Assembly: GCA_033807695.1 (NCBI GenBank)
Contig: CM066307.1
Location: forward strand, 124,001-188,000
From: Daedaleopsis sinensis
Lineage: Eukaryota; Basidiomycota; Agaricomycetes; Polyporales; Polyporaceae
Length of the DNA stretch: 64,000 nucleotides
Direction: 5' to 3'
Shown: positions 21,262 to 34,500 of the stretch, in pieces
Layout: every line of letters starts with the position of its first letter
Position numbering within the stretch: position 1 is the first letter of the stretch
Translations under genes and position numbers: made by a program
The notes under the pieces: generated by a model
The model's input: only the letters and a program-made list of their open reading frames with translations
Databases searched by the model: none
Told to the model about the DNA's origin: nothing

Positions 21262-21785
21262 GCTGGGCGAACGAGGGTGTCTGGGTCGGAAGCTGGAGGG
21301 ACAGATATGAGTATGACGGCGCATGCATCAGCAAAATCACTTGGGGTACTCACTGCGATTCTGTGTCGCACTTGCTCCGGCTGTAGGGAACGAGGGACGT
21401 CAGCTACCATCCAACCCCTCCGTCATCCAATCGTATGTCCTTCCATCCACCCTAACAGACCCTTCCCACCACTTCACCTCGCACCTCAACCATCCTAGAC
21501 ACCCCTCTGAACGGTCATGAATACTCACATTGGCGTGTTGCGGCGGCGGGGCCTTGCGATTTGTCTTGAAGTCCGAGCGGGAGCGATGCGGCGGTCTCTG
21601 GCTGCCAGATTTCGGACGAGCGTACGGGCGCTAGAAGCCCACGTGGAGAGACCCCGGAACGAGTGATCCGGGGTCGTAGCAGAGGCACGCACTGTCCATG
21701 GGCGCCTTCGTGCAGCACCTGTCGCATTTGACTTTGACTTCCGATTCGAGTGTTGGTCTGCGTCGACCCTACCGTATCGCGCTCT
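21262..21785. other. Shared upstream region of RPS10 and the LRR gene
   Basis: The two genes diverge across 524 bases. This interval should hold both promoters and 5' UTRs, possibly with 5' UTR introns. A pyrimidine-rich stretch lies at 21410-21500. No gene seen. Confidence 0.5.
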
Positions 21786-24700
21786 ATGTCTCGCATTCCG
21801 CAGCCTAGCTCGTCCACAAATTCTCGCACTCGACTCACGAGCACACCGACCGTGCCCTCCTCGTCGCTCCGGGCACCGGTCACTCCCCTCGCCAGGCCTC
21901 GTGCGAAGACACCCTTGTCGACGGCGCCCTCGTCGCCGGTCGTGGGCGCAAGTCCTCGCGCAAAGACCCCGACTGCGGCCCCCAGCCCTAGACTCCGCTC
22001 TCAACCGAGTCTGAAGAGCCTGCGGGTGAATTCGCCGACGAAGTCCCCAGCGCGCAAGACCCAACCGCTGCCGGATGAAGATATCCCGCCGGTCCCAAAG
22101 CCGCAGCTGAGCATCCGCGAACAGATCGCTCTGAAGCGTGCCGAGGTCAAGAAGGTCACGAAGACGTCGCCTGCCCGGGCAGACTTTGGAGGACTGGAGG
22201 ACGCGTCGCCACTTGCGTACAAGCAGCCTGCCCAGCAGGACGTCGACCTCGGAAGGTGGTCGATCAAGGAAACAATCGAACGGGGGAGGAGCTCAGGTAT
22301 GTCTGTTGTGTTCTGGCTGGTGTAGACATGCCAAGCAGCATAACAAGATAACGGGCACGAGAGATCGGTCCGCTATCTCGCATCTTCCGCCAACTTCTGG
22401 TGTGTACTCGTATCGTTCGTCTCCCATGTCCTTCGAACGACGATATATTTGCAGTTTGTCAAAGGCTCTATCAGCCTGCTGTCCTATCATTTTAGGTTGG
22501 TCGTCTCCGACGTGCTTCTAAACTTTAGCGCATGCAACCAGGATTCGCTGCTTGACATGTCTGCTCCTGTCTCATCCCGTTCCTTCAGCCGACTTGAATT
22601 ATTCATCGTCCAAGGACATTTATACAAGGCACTATCAACCTGTCCTCTCGTGACCTCCCTTGCCTACCTTCCGCTCTCTTCGAGATCCACCTAGGGATCA
22701 CACCAGAACCCTTGAAGTCGGTCCCGAACGAACCGCCCATCACAACCTCTTCCTCGGTCGAAATAGGTGCCACTCGTCGAAAAGGTAACGCAGATGCGCC
22801 TTCTTGGTACGATGCGCAAGATCTCGAGATTCTCAAGGCATGGTCGAATGAGATCGTCGAGTTGCAACCCGAGCTATCAATGTTCGGTTCTCTCAAAGTC
22901 ATTGATGTGAGTGTGTCCCTCGTCGTGGACATGCGCGTGTCTCAATACATCATCTCCTCTTAGTTCCACAACAACAAGTTGTCTTTCCTACCCGATACGT
23001 TTGCGGATCTGACCGCCTTGACGTCAGTAGACCTTTCTCACAACGCGCTCTCGTCTCTTCCTGTGAACTTCTGGGCGCTCCCACATCTCACCAGTCTCAA
23101 TCTATCCCACAACCAACTCGCGGCACTTCCCTTCAGTAGCGCGTTCGGCCATGGTTCGAATCCTCTTGGCCGTACGAAAGACTCTCGGGGAGACTGGTTC
23201 TCTCAGAGCATCACGCGGGCGACGGAGCCTTTACCTCGTCTAACGTCACTCGATCTGTCGCATAATCCACTCTCAGCAGCTTCTATTGATCAGTCTGGAC
23301 TACCGACGTTGTTGTCCAAGATTGACCTCTCTGGTAATCCACTTGGCAAGTGCGACACACTCTTCCAAGCCCTTGGTCGTCTGCAGTGGTTACGCGAGGT
23401 GCACATGGTCAAGGCAGACGTCGGCGACGACAGTTTTCCGGTCTCTATTTTCTCTTCTGCATCTGGGTCTCTATTCCCCACGCTGAAGATCCTCGATATG
23501 GAAGAGACGCAAGTTTCCCGACCTGCCGTTGAAGCCGTCTTCACCCCCAACGCCGTGAAGCAAACTATCGAGTACGACTCAACGACCCAGGAACCTCCCG
23601 ATGGCACGCTTCGTATTATTGTCGGCAAACGAGTCATCAAGGAGGCTTGGGAGATTGAGGCGGAGCGTCGGACGAAGCAACGCCGTCTCGCCGCCTTCCC
23701 AGATAACATCGACTCATCCGCCTCTTCTGGCTCAAAAACAGAGGTCCTCAAAGAGGCTTGGGAGATCGAGGCCGAGCAAGGTCTGCGGTCGGCAGGCGCG
23801 AAGAGACGAGCGCTTGCATCCGCCGCTATAGAATCGCAGGCTACTTCCTCTGCGTCCCAGTCGAAAGAGAGGCCTCCGCCTCTGTCGTCCCAGCCGCGGA
23901 AGAAGGTGGTCGAGAAGGAAGCCTGGGAGATCGAAGCGGAGCAGGGTCTCCTCAGCGCAGGTGGTCGGCGACGCGCGAGGGCTGCAGCACTTGCCGCGTC
24001 GGCTAAACCCGCCGATACTTCGCGCGCCCCCTCCCCCTCTTCCACCGCTCGAGCGCACACACCGCCGACCGTGGGCGCTGCACTCGCCAATCCTCAGTTC
24101 TACGACGCCGCCACCCGCACGCTTACCCTGCCTCCCTCTGCCCCTCCGTCGAAAGCGAACCACGCTCGCTCGTTCTCCCTCGCGGCGCCCGCGTGGTCGA
24201 AAGCCGGCACGGGCACATCGACAGCAGCCATATCCGAGCTCGCGCTCGCGCTCCCCGCGCAGACCCTCCCGCTCGCGGCGATCGCCCCGCAGCCGCTCGC
24301 GCACACGCTCAAGGTGCTCGTACTCACAAACCGCCGCGCGGACCCGTCGTTCAGCGTCCCGCTCGCGCTCGCGCCGTGCCTGCCGTGTCTCGAGGAGCTC
24401 GTACTCGAGAATTGCAACCTCACGGACACGGTGCCTGTCGGGCACGTTGGCGAGGGCGCGGAGGAGTACACCGCGCCGCGCGCGAGCGAGCCGCTCCTCC
24501 CGCTCCTCGCGCGCCTCTTCCCGAGCGTGCGCAACCTCAACCTGTCCTACAACAACTTGACGTCCGCGGCGCTCACCAATGACGCGCTCACCGCGCTCAT
24601 CTTCGCGGACGAGCCTGGGCCAGGTCAGGATCACGAGCAGGGCGAGAGCACCACTGGGGAGACGGGGGGCACGCGGCGGAAGGGCCTGCGGCAGCTGCAC

Positions 24701-25042
24701 CTGCGCGGGAACCGGCTGGTCGAGCTCGACGGGTTCCGGCAGCTCGCCGAGCGCTTCCGGGGGAACAGGGCCGTGCCGGAGTGGAAGCTGGAGGAGCTCG
24801 ACCTGCGGGACAACGAGATCGGGAAGCTGCCTGCGGAGCTGGGGCTGCTCCCGCTCGACGTGTTTCTGGTCGATGGGAATACGTGAGTCGATCGCTCTCG
24901 TTGTGCGCGGGGGCGTCTGGATGTGTGCTGACGGTGCTTCGTTGTTGGCTCTTCTGACAGGTTCCGTGTGCCCGCGAGGCGGGTGTGGGAGAGGGAGGGG
25001 ACGAAGGGGCTGCTGAGCTGGCTGAGAGGGAGGATCGAGTGA
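21786..25042 (+). CDS. Leucine-rich-repeat protein, four exons
   Basis: Exons 21786-22296, 22695-22906, 22964-24882 and 24961-25042 give 907 aa. The first 170 residues are Ser/Pro/Thr-rich with several K-T-P motifs. LRRs follow at about 240-340 (LTSVDLSHNALSSLP, LTSLNLSHNQLAALP, LTSLDLSHNPLS), and a second block lies at about 660-890 (LEELVLENCNLTD, LNLSYNNLTS, LRQLHLRGNRLVELDG, LEELDLRDNEIGKLP). Between them is a Lys/Glu/Ala-rich segment with three copies of KEAWEIEAE (about 466, 503, 559). The C-terminus, VFLVDGN then FRVPARRVWE, is shared by basidiomycete LRR proteins that I know only as hypothetical. It is probably a cytosolic scaffold. The first intron, 398 nt, is unusually long for this window and could hide a small exon. 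Confidence 0.85.
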
Positions 25043-25945
25043 TTGGGATACCCCCTGCGCGCGCTGTTCTGGATTTTGCTGGGCTAGGGTGCTCAGGTCG
25101 TCATCGCTCTGGGTTTTGTGTCAAGATGGCGGATCAGAGCGATCCGTCTTAACGTCAAGATGAGAGTCGTGACCGAACATATGTTAGTAGAAGGAGTAAT
25201 GACGAGAGCACGTAGGACCGCATTTGACGGACTATCTGGTCTTGTTTCTAGGAGAATCGGTGTTGATATCCGACCTTCGACAGGTCATTTCGTCGTACTA
25301 CACAGTAGAAATATTGATTGAGACACCTCGCCGTCTTCGCCTCCGACCGCTACTATACTATGCGCTCGCCTTCGCCCCCATGGGAGGTATACGCACGTTC
25401 TCCGCCGGCGCCACCGTGCGGCCCGACCTTGTGTCCTACGCATAATCCTCTCCTATACAGAAGATCTTAGAGGACAAGGGAGGCATGAACCTCGCTCACC
25501 CGCAGGAGCTTGAAATGACTGCCGCATGGCACAGTTCGTGGCCCGCCAATATACCTTTGTACAGTTAGGAATTCATCTTCTTCAGTGACTTGATATTACC
25601 AGCTATGCGCAGTGTTGGTGGTATAATACTTAAAGCGTCACATCATATAGCGACTGCAGGGATGCGAAAAGCTGTTAGTAACGCAGCGGAAGCGAGCACA
25701 GTAATCGCGAAATCACCATTCCGAAGATCTGTATCGTTGGCTGCCAGTGTCAGCCGAATCATACCAGAGTGAGTGCGAGCGAATGTAACTTGAGGAATTG
25801 TATTGCATGGGATTACGTGTCTACGTACTCATCCAGTGGTCAGAATTATTTGTTCAATCATGCAATAGGGCTAGATCGATGTGTCGATGACAGTAGTCAG
25901 AGAGGTATGGCTTTGTATAAATCAAGCACGTCTGCAAATCGTAGG
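25043..25945. other. Intergenic, no gene seen
   Basis: The sequence between the LRR gene stop and the stop of the first F-box pseudogene has only short frames without conserved content. Confidence 0.45.
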
Positions 25946-27739
25946 TCAGCGTGTGCGCTTCTTGATGAATTCCTGCTTACCATCCAGCGGATCCCTTCCG
26001 TACCAGATCCCCTCCAGGCACTCCCGCAGCCGGGCTCCTTGCTCAACCGTCAGCTGCTGTAGCTCGCAGTCACCGCCCTCCCTCGACACGCGCCATGCCC
26101 GAACCCCCGGTCGTCCCCATTGGAACATTCTTCTCCATATGTTCGTCGGATAATAGTCGTCCGGCTCGAACGCTTCATACGCCTCGCGGACCGTGACCTC
26201 GTTAAACTCCTCATCTCCCATTTCTTCTTCCCGTGTGCCGGTCTGAGCGCCCCGCTTGCCAAGAGACTTCGAACGGGACCTGCTATGCGCACAGACGAAG
26301 AATTTCAGTGTTGGGATCGTGTGCGCGCACCGCGCTGGGAGCGTTCGTAGGGCGACATTGCGCGCGGCATGGAAGGCGTTCGCTACATCCTTCGTGACCT
26401 CGTAGACAACTTTGCCATCGGCTTCGCGCCGCATTCTCGTCCGTTCTGGTAGTTCTGGTAAGTAAAGCCGCAGATATAGCAGTGGGACCAGGCTCAGCGC
26501 GTCAGGGACATTTTCCTGCGATATGGTAATAAGAAAGCATGGATTAGCAAGCAAAAGATATGTGAAAGAGAGTGGGAAGCATACCAGCCAATCCAGATAT
26601 TCCTCTTTCAGAGACGGGATTGTCACCCTTAGTTCGAGGTAGCGCAGGCGCGGCGCGAGAGGGGCCACCTCAGCCCAGAAGTGCATTGGCTCCGCCCCGA
26701 CCTTCACCATGAGCTGTGCCCACACCGGGGACGCCCGCTGGAGGATGTACAGCAGCGCAGACCTATCCTCCGAGTCGTTCTCAACGTCAACAAACGACAG
26801 CTCCTCCCGAATCTTGAGGTGGTCCACAGTGCCGAGGTGAGCCGTGCACCATGCCGGGTGCAATGCATACGCTTCGCAACGGAGCGAGCGGAGCGCGGGC
26901 CAGGACGGACGTGGACGAGATAAAATCTCTGTGGGGTCAGGTTGGTCCTGGCTGAGATCTACAAGCTCGACGTTGGGACAACGGTCGACGAGGGCGTGTG
27001 CAGGGAGGAGATCGCCATATGAGATGAAGACCCGGCGAATGCTGGGAAAGACTGGGGCCATGCTGTGTAGTTTCGCTAAACCTTTCCCAATTCACGTTCT
27101 CAAAGTCGGCGATCCTAAGCGTGTGCAGGTTTGGAAAATGGACAAGTGCATTGAGGATGACCGGGAAGGTCATGGTCGCGACATCCTGGTCGTCTGTGTT
27201 CCAGGAGTGCCACTCGTGGATCCAACTGTACTCGAGATGAAGAGCGTGAAGGTCCCACCCAGTCCCCGCAATAAAAGTAAGGTCGGTGTCGGTGACCATG
27301 CCTAGCCTTACACGTTTCAGGTTGTGGAGACCAGAGAGAGCGAGGAGGAGCTTTTCCGACTCTGGGTGTTGATGAAAGAGAGAGTGCACGGAGTCGAGCG
27401 ATAGTCTGGAGAGGTTGTGGGCATTCAGGAACATATCAATGAGAAGGGGCATAGCTAGTGCCTCCGGGTCATAGCCAGGTTTAGAGCCAACGAATACATT
27501 CCAATCGATGGAAATACTCTCTAAGTATGGGGTGCGCGGGGTGAACCATGGAGGACGGATTGATGAAAGGCCTGCAGCTCCAGAAGACATGATGCGTAGA
27601 CTGTGGCAGTGGCACGACAAATTGCGAGGTCATATAGGCGTTTAGACGTGCGCGAGAGGTTGAAGGCATGTTTTCCGATGAGAAAATCGCAGATTTGTCG
27701 GAGAACGTCCTCATTCAGGTCGAGGACTCGGAGGTTCAT
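25946..27739 (-). pseudogene. F-box-like protein copy 1, two frameshifts
   Basis: The start (ATG at 27739) opens an F-box-like domain (LDLNEDVLRQICDFLIGKHA). LRR-like strands and the family C-terminus (CLEGIWYGRDPLDG) follow. Compared with the intact paralogue at 42811-41006, the frame changes twice: near 27535, between ...VLHGSPRA and YLESISIDWN, and near 27065, between ...FSETTQHG and FPSIRRVFISYGD. An intron is still recognisable after DWL at about 26580-26515. F-box proteins normally link substrates to SCF ubiquitin ligases. This copy could only make a truncated product unless the frameshifts are sequencing errors. Confidence 0.75.
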
Positions 27740-28081
27740 TGCAGGGCAACGTCGCGTGCTACGGACTCCGATAAACTGTGCGGTTACACTTTATTGGGCT
27801 AGTGTGGTAACGAGACGAGCTGGAAAATTATGCGTGAAGACGCAGAGACAAATCACGAGCCGGAGAGAAGCTGGAAGATGTCCTACGCACCTCCAGATGC
27901 CAATGGTTGGGAACAACCGTAGTCAAAGCGAGGCGCGTTCATGGAATCCCAGAACAGCAAGCGCTAACAGTCTTATCTTATCTGATATTGGTGGCCTCAC
28001 TGTGATGGAGTCACGTTCACGTTCCAGGTGACCTTCCTCCTCCACTACGACAAGTGCAAGTTGGCCCTCAGATAGCTAGTA
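27740..28081. other. Divergent intergenic region between F-box copies 1 and 2
   Basis: These 342 bases separate two head-to-head starts. The arrangement suggests a shared promoter region before both genes decayed. No conserved element was identified. Confidence 0.45.
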
Positions 28082-29969
28082 ATGACTTTGAACTTGCTCT
28101 CGCTACACGAAGATGCGCTGCTTCTCATTTTTGCTCACTTTCACGGATATGATGCTCTCAACGTCGCTTTATCCTCCAAACGGCTACACGACCTCGCTAG
28201 CCCCCGGATAGCTGCGGTCGCTGAGTGCTCAACCTTTCCGCAGCTACGTCGCCTTCATCGATACTTGCTCTCTCCTTCGCATTCCGGAACCTTGCGAGCT
28301 CTCTACCTGGAGCGTTTCACCATCGACATTGACGTTGTCGAAGAGCAGGACTTCGCGGATTCCGACTTGGGTACTGATGAGAGCGGGGGGAACTCGTCCT
28401 CGGGCAGCGATGTCTCCGGATCCATTTCCCCAGAACACCTCATCGGTGATATATTGGCTCAAGCCCATAATATAAAGGAGATTTTGCTTCACAGGCTCAA
28501 GCCCTGTATGGAAGAGGATGCGCGAATTGGAGCTGCCTTTCGCTCTCTACCACGTTTGGTCGACGTGCAGTTGTCAAGCATCGACGACGACACAATCAAC
28601 GACGTCCTACTCCATGCAAGCTGCCGCAATATACAGCGCATTGCACTCGCCTACCACAGTGATCACGACTCCTTTCACCGAGATCAGCGCATCACGGCCT
28701 CCTACCACAGATACGCCAACACGGATGGACTGCTGGATGAATCCCATTCATTGACGTCTCTCCTCTCAGCGCTGGCGCGGTTCCCGAAGCTGCACACGGT
28801 CAAGCTATACAGCTTCACGCCAGCTGAGCACCTGCCGTCGGCCTTCACATCTACTCTCCTGCCTTCTATTCGACATCTACGTCTATCGCAATCAACCGCG
28901 TGCGCTCTAGACATAGTGGAGCTCTGTCCTAACCTCGAGCTCGACTCTCACGTTCTCCTTAGACGAACAAGGGGGAGATTCTCCTCCCTGCATAGGCTTT
29001 CCTTGGCGTCCCTTGCGTGGCCTGAGGATTTCGTCCCTTGAAGATGTTGTCTGTGTCTACGGCCGTCTCTCCACCGTTGACAGAATCGAAGTGCAGGATA
29101 AAATCTCCCTCGCCACTCCTCAGGTTCTTCCTCCGTTCGAGTCACCGACAGCTTGCCTGCTTGGCCTGCTCCGCATTACCTCCCCCATATCCCTCCATTT
29201 ATCTCTGCACGAAGATCGTACGGCAGCGGAGACACTCTGGAAGGATATCTCCAGCGTAGCGCCGAGGTTGAGGTCGCTGGAGGTGCACCTTAAATGCTGT
29301 ACACCGTCTATGTACCATGATGTCGACTTCGCTTGGCTGGTAGGTGTTAAGATGTTTCATCTGACTTATTCACCGCTAACTGATGTACCACAGTTGGACA
29401 TCCCAAGCATCTTCCGTACTATCCCTCTCGTTTGCCTCCGCATGGTGGTACCGGTGAACGGCGGCTTTCATGGAAACAGGCTACGCATTGTTTCGGACGC
29501 GAGTGTGAAAGAGGCGTTGCGTAAGCATCTTCGAGAGCACGAAATCCGTCGTGTGCGGACGCTCGCTGCTCTTCCGCAGCTGTGCCTCGATGCTATCCCA
29601 ACGCTCCGCTACCTGTCCATCGGAGACTTGGCGCCGAAGCTGCAATGCTTGTTCAACAGTGCGGACATCGACGATGAGGAGCTTGCCGATGTCTTCCAGT
29701 TTGGATGCGGCCCCGAGGGGCTATTGACAGGGGATTGGGACGAGTTGTGGCGGGTGTGTGGGTTATATGCACAGCGCTGGTGGCGGATTGAGGAGCGCGA
29801 GGGAGAGAGAGCTCTTGTAGCGATCCCAGAGGACGAGGGCGAGGAGGCGCAGGGACTAATTGAAAGCCGCGAGTATCACGCTGCTACCGAAAATCACGGT
29901 GAGCTACTCCGTTCCCTCTATTGTATTCGCCTCGACCATCACTAATTGCTTATTTCCTCAGATACGTAG
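28082..29969 (+). pseudogene. F-box-like protein copy 2 (type B), frameshifted
   Basis: The N-terminus (LLSLHEDALLLIFAHFHGYDA) is an F-box-like domain, closest within the window to the 50937-49174 gene. LRR-like strands follow (LVDVQLSSIDDDTINDVLLHA, LPSIRHLRLSQS). Around 28935-29035 the frame shifts and a segment is shorter than in the paralogue; then GRLSTVDRIEVQDKISL onward resumes in another frame. One intron after FAWL (from 29341) is still recognisable, and a last small exon may end at 29969. The reading to the C-terminal LPQLCLDAIPTLRYLSIGD and EEREGERALVAIPEDEGEEAQ is otherwise open. It is likely inactive. Confidence 0.72.
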
Positions 29970-30511
29970 GACTCGTATTCGCGAAGGACACTTAATACGC
30001 TAGCGCTCAATTGGGCTATGCTCGCAGTAGCACCTCGTGGACAACTCGTGGAGCTACCAATGTGCCGTAATTGACTCCGAACCTTATACTTAACTCCGAA
30101 GGTCTGCGGGTGAGCGCTGAGATGCCACGTTCACTGACAGTTACTACGCTCTATCCCCTCGAGCAGACCACAGAGGCCATCCTACCAACAGGACTTTCAC
30201 ACAGAGGCGCATTGACCTGATACAAGTGTATCGAGTGTTGAGATACTCGGAGACGAGAGAACGAGAGAAGGATGAAGTACGAGTTCTGATAGTTGTTCAT
30301 GTGCACTAACCCACGACTGCACTGGTAGGTTGATCGTTCCCTGCCACATATGCCAAAGATGACACTGGCGCTGCTATTGCACATTAACTCCGTTGATTCT
30401 CGCACAGGATTGTGTCCGACAAGAACACTTACCCATGTGGCCCCAAGCAATGACTCGAGCATGTATACTCGCCGCTCGTTCCTTCCCTCCCTGTACCCTT
30501 CTTCCTCCACC
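29970..30511. other. Intergenic, nothing recognised
   Basis: This is the upstream region of the split gene that starts at 30512. Only short frames are present; no clear TATA box or repeat. Confidence 0.4.
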
Positions 30512-31485
30512 ATGGTTGCTGCCTGGGACATCTATGCCGAGCAGCTCCTTCCTCTAGGGTATGGTCATCCTCTCTGGATCCCGGAGCCGTGCATGGAGGC
30601 GGGACAAGTCCGAATTGGGGACATAGGGTACTTGCGCGCTGGAGGATTCCGCTTCATGTTCAACAGCATGAGCGGCGGAGACCACCCCATCAATCGCCGC
30701 ATGGGTACTCCTTCGGGGTTCCGGGTCTTTGAACCTCCGGAAAATATGACAGTGCGGAGACCTAGTGAGATCATACAGACGCAGTTGCATAGCGGCAGCC
30801 TCCGGTCTAGCTCTGTCGCTGGAGCGTTGTCATTTGTGTGAGTGCACTGTCAAATCCACGGATCGCCTCGTGATGCTAATCGGATATACGAAGCTCGCCA
30901 GGTCCTTCAGCGGAAGCGACTCTTCGCTACCAATGTTCGGAGAGCTCAGGAGCGATCCTGCTCCTCCGACGCCCCGGAAACTTCGAGTTCCTCGACTGCA
31001 GACTCCGTATCAAGGCGTACATGCTCGAGCACTTCTCTCGCTGGTTCGAGTTCGCGAACAGCACGCTCGGCATTGGTCTTCAAGACAAGGAAATTCTCTT
31101 CGTATCGGGATTCATCAAGACCGCCGACTGGGCCGAGGCCGCGTTCCACAGCAAGGGGACGAGCGGCGAGCTGTCGATTACCGGCGGATTCCAGCCCATT
31201 GCCCGAGTGTCTGCGGAATTCTCCGTGTCAATGCTGCGCTGCGACTCACCCGCCCTCTTCTACCGCTCAGGGCCGACGAGGGCGTCGACGCCGGCAGCGA
31301 CTTCAACTTTGAGTAGCCAAGACAGTTCCACAACGGACTCGGAAATATTTGATCAGTGCGTCTTTCTGCACTACTACAAAATGAAGAGTCGGAGACTGTG
31401 GCCGACAATACGCGCAGCGGCGGGGCCGCAGGACTTGTATAAGTGGCGTGAGGATCGGGAGGCGATCATCAGGAAAAAGCATGCA
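30512..31485 (+). pseudogene. 5' part of a gene split by the transposon (uncharacterised agaricomycete family)
   Basis: The protein begins MVAAWDIYAEQLLPLGYGHP, then WIPEP...GQVRIGDIGYL, which I associate with a lineage-specific family of hypothetical proteins in Agaricomycetes. A second exon carries LRYQCSESSGAILLL, FANSTLGIGLQDKEILFVSG, KTADWAEAAF and VFLHYYKMKSRRLWP, the family core. The junction after ...VAGALSF (30835-30905) does not splice cleanly in frame, so a small indel is possible. The last exon ends at an intact donor (GCA|GTACGT, 31485/31486). Immediately after it the sequence becomes the transposon end. The expected C-terminal part, DFDPVGCVLDYILK, appears 6.4 kb later at 37937. 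The function is unknown. Confidence 0.75.
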
Positions 31486-31508
31486 GTACGTACTGTCTGC
31501 AAGGCATA

Positions 31509-31561
31509 TGTAGCACACGTAGTCCATGTAGGAGGGGCAGATCCTCTGTAGCGCTCTGTAG
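31509..31561 (+). repeat. Left subterminal TGTAG array
   Basis: TGTAG occurs at 31509, 31527, 31547 and 31557, all in plus orientation, within 53 bases. It begins about 35 bases beyond the transposase stop codon. Confidence 0.7.
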
Positions 31562-31595
31562 ATGTCTATAGAATCCCACGACTTGTGCAAATATA

Positions 31596-34500
31596 TCAAG
31601 TAGTACCATCTATTGGGTCACGGAAGAATACAAAATCATCGTGTCGTAGGTACGGATTTACGTAGAACTTCGTGCACCTATCTAATACCGTACTCGAAGT
31701 CCATGTGCGGTCAATACCGCGGCCAGCATATGGCAGGAGGTGTACAGTTCGAACGATGTCTGTCACAGGGATTATGGCAGACTGACGACGCTGGTGCCGT
31801 GTGGAGTGAGAAACTGTATACATACCAGTGATTTCGTCGACTGTATGAAACCGCGTGAACCACTCGACGTACGCAAGGGGATCGCGCACGCCAAGGGCGA
31901 TCGGATTGCACTCGATTGGCAGATTGAATATGGCACGTACACGTGCCACACGGAGCCCTATAAAGAGTTGTCAGTCAGGTGTAACGGGAGACAGGGACTC
32001 ATGGGAGGTTAGATACTGTGAAGCGGGTGATGTGGTTGGCTTGCGAATCGGGATGACCCGGAGCGACTCCCAGCATCGCGCACAAGGACCGTAGACATAT
32101 AAGCAGGGATGGTGGTGCCAAACCGGCCGGGGCGTGAAGGAGATGCATGCACGATGTCGATCGTGAGCTCTTGAGGGATTTGTGGAAGGGGAGGAAGGGG
32201 GATTTTCATTTGTTTGTACGCTCCTAGGCGTGTGCGATTGTGAATGACGGGGAGTTGATGAGGTGAGCCAGAGCTCCTAGCCAAGGAAGTGATGGTCGAC
32301 GAGAGGAGGTAGATAAAGTCAGGTGGAAGACCAAATCTTGGGATGAAATCGGCGATCGTGAGCAGGGGATAAGACGGCACCTTGGCAACCATGTAGCCCC
32401 GAGCATAACGGTCGGACTTGTCCTCCCCCTCCTTCCCCGGCTGCTCCTCGTCATTGCTATCCTTGTCTGTGTCGCGATCTCCGTGGCTCTTAAGCAGTTG
32501 CGCAGCTCGGCGGGGAGCCGACCATTGGAGGTAAGAGGCGAAACGGTACAGTGCTTCTTGGCGTTCGAGCCACACCGTCATCTGCTGAAGGTAGGTGTCC
32601 TGTTTGTTACTCGCCTGATACGCATCCTTCGCGAAGTCGATGTGTAGCCGCTCCGGATGCTCCGTGCTGTATCCGTCGGCAGTTCCGAGGGCGCGGATTG
32701 ACGGTTCGTAGTGCTCAGTTGAGTGGCCCTTCGGGAAGTTGAAATGCTTGCGAATGCCTAGACGTCGGAAGACGGCTTTGTAGGTGTGGTATCCTAGCCA
32801 TGAAGAGTGGAGGTCGTCGAGAGATACGTCGGAGTGAGTTTCGTAGTGAGCGAAGTAGACAAAGTCAAGTGTCGCCCGGACGCAGCGTGTGACGTCGCCT
32901 TCTCCGGCGCCTGCGACAACGCCCATGAAGACCCACTCCATATTCTTATACTCCGTACCGGTCCACTGGGTGACCTTCGAGATCCCATTCTTGAAGTGTC
33001 GTAGACCCGACTGCTTGGGCATCGCTTTGAATCGACGATCAAACTCCTCCTTGCCGCCCTCAACAGCCTTTGTTGCCCACAATACTACGTGATCCTTGAA
33101 CATACCCTTATGCAGCTGATGAAGGATGTCGGGAGTGATCGCGAGGAAGATGTTGCAATGGGGAAGGTGCTTCCAGAAGGGGTCGATAGGTCGCAGACCG
33201 AGGGCTGTGAACTCGGGGGGTTGATCGCCTTGGCTTGCACGTTCGAGGATTGAAATGGTGTGTACTGGATCTCGAAGGTGGTAATGCCCTGGCTCACCGC
33301 GCTTTTTCGGGTCGATCTGACATTTAGGGCAAAAGTTCTCTTGGCACCCAGCAATGAGACACTGCTCCGGGTGGTCGGCGACGTAGGCAGCGAGAATCGG
33401 GTAGACTCGGCGGATGAAACCGTCAGAACAGACCATATCGACGCCGAGTTTACCGGCAGCGATGAGGGGTTCAAGCAGGGCATGCATACATCTGTGAAAA
33501 AGGCGGTACACCTCGAGGGAGCGCCGCTTCTCGGAGAAGCACTCAAGCTTAGAGACGGGCATGTAGCCTAGGAGTACAGAGGCGTGCATCGAGGGCTTGC
33601 GACGGGTGGCCTTGTCGATATTGCCAATCGTAAGATAGACCGGCCAGGCGCTCTTATCCCCGCTCATACGTGATAGCGATGTTTTATCAGATGCGAGGAT
33701 GACCGGCGCGATGGTTGCTCCGGCAGGCAGGCCGAGCTTGAAATTTTCAGGTGAGATATGTTTCAAGTTACAAGCATTGCATATAGGTTACTGACTTGAG
33801 TATCCCACCACCAGTTCGCAGTCCACATGTTGTCGTATATGCGGACGTTACCCTCGGGATCCGTGAACACGCGCTTCGGTGCGTAGGACATTTTGTCGCG
33901 GAAGAGCGGATTGCCTATGAGCTCACGTACACATTCCACTGGGTCCCTCATCCACAGCTCCACCTGTTCCTTCTTCGGGTTGCCTGCCTCATCCAACACG
34001 TCACCTACAGCCTCGAAGAGCTGCACTTTCCATCGCGCGAACCCGCCCGGCAACGTATTGACCATCTTGTACAGCAGGTACGCGCTCTTGAATGAGAGTT
34101 TGGTACGTTCACGCGTCTGAATGGCCAGCGCAGTACGTAAGGTGAACGTTGAGTTAGAATGGCTCAGAAGCGGACTTTACTCACGATGTTTTGCTTCAGA
34201 TACTCGTCAATGGCGGTTTTAGACAACCCAGATTGTAACAACCAACGTGCATGCTCCCACTCGTCTTCGGACTCGAACGGCATCCACGGATTGAGGCCGT
34301 CGCCTGCACCCTCGCGTTCACGGAGAATGCGCTCAAAGTACGTCTCCCCAAGACCATATGTTGTTCCTGCCGGTTGAGGAAAATCCTGAATCCAGGGGAA
34401 GGGAGGGATGCCGTGTCTTGAATGACTATAGTCCTCGTCAGGTACTTCTTCCACGGTGACGCGGTTGGGTGGGCGAGCAGGATCCTCAGGACGGTCAGCG

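Noticed and set aside
23732..24700. 322-aa Arg/Glu-rich frame on the minus strand
   Set aside because: It is antisense to the LRR gene; its composition reflects the GC-rich codons of the opposite strand and it has no domain.
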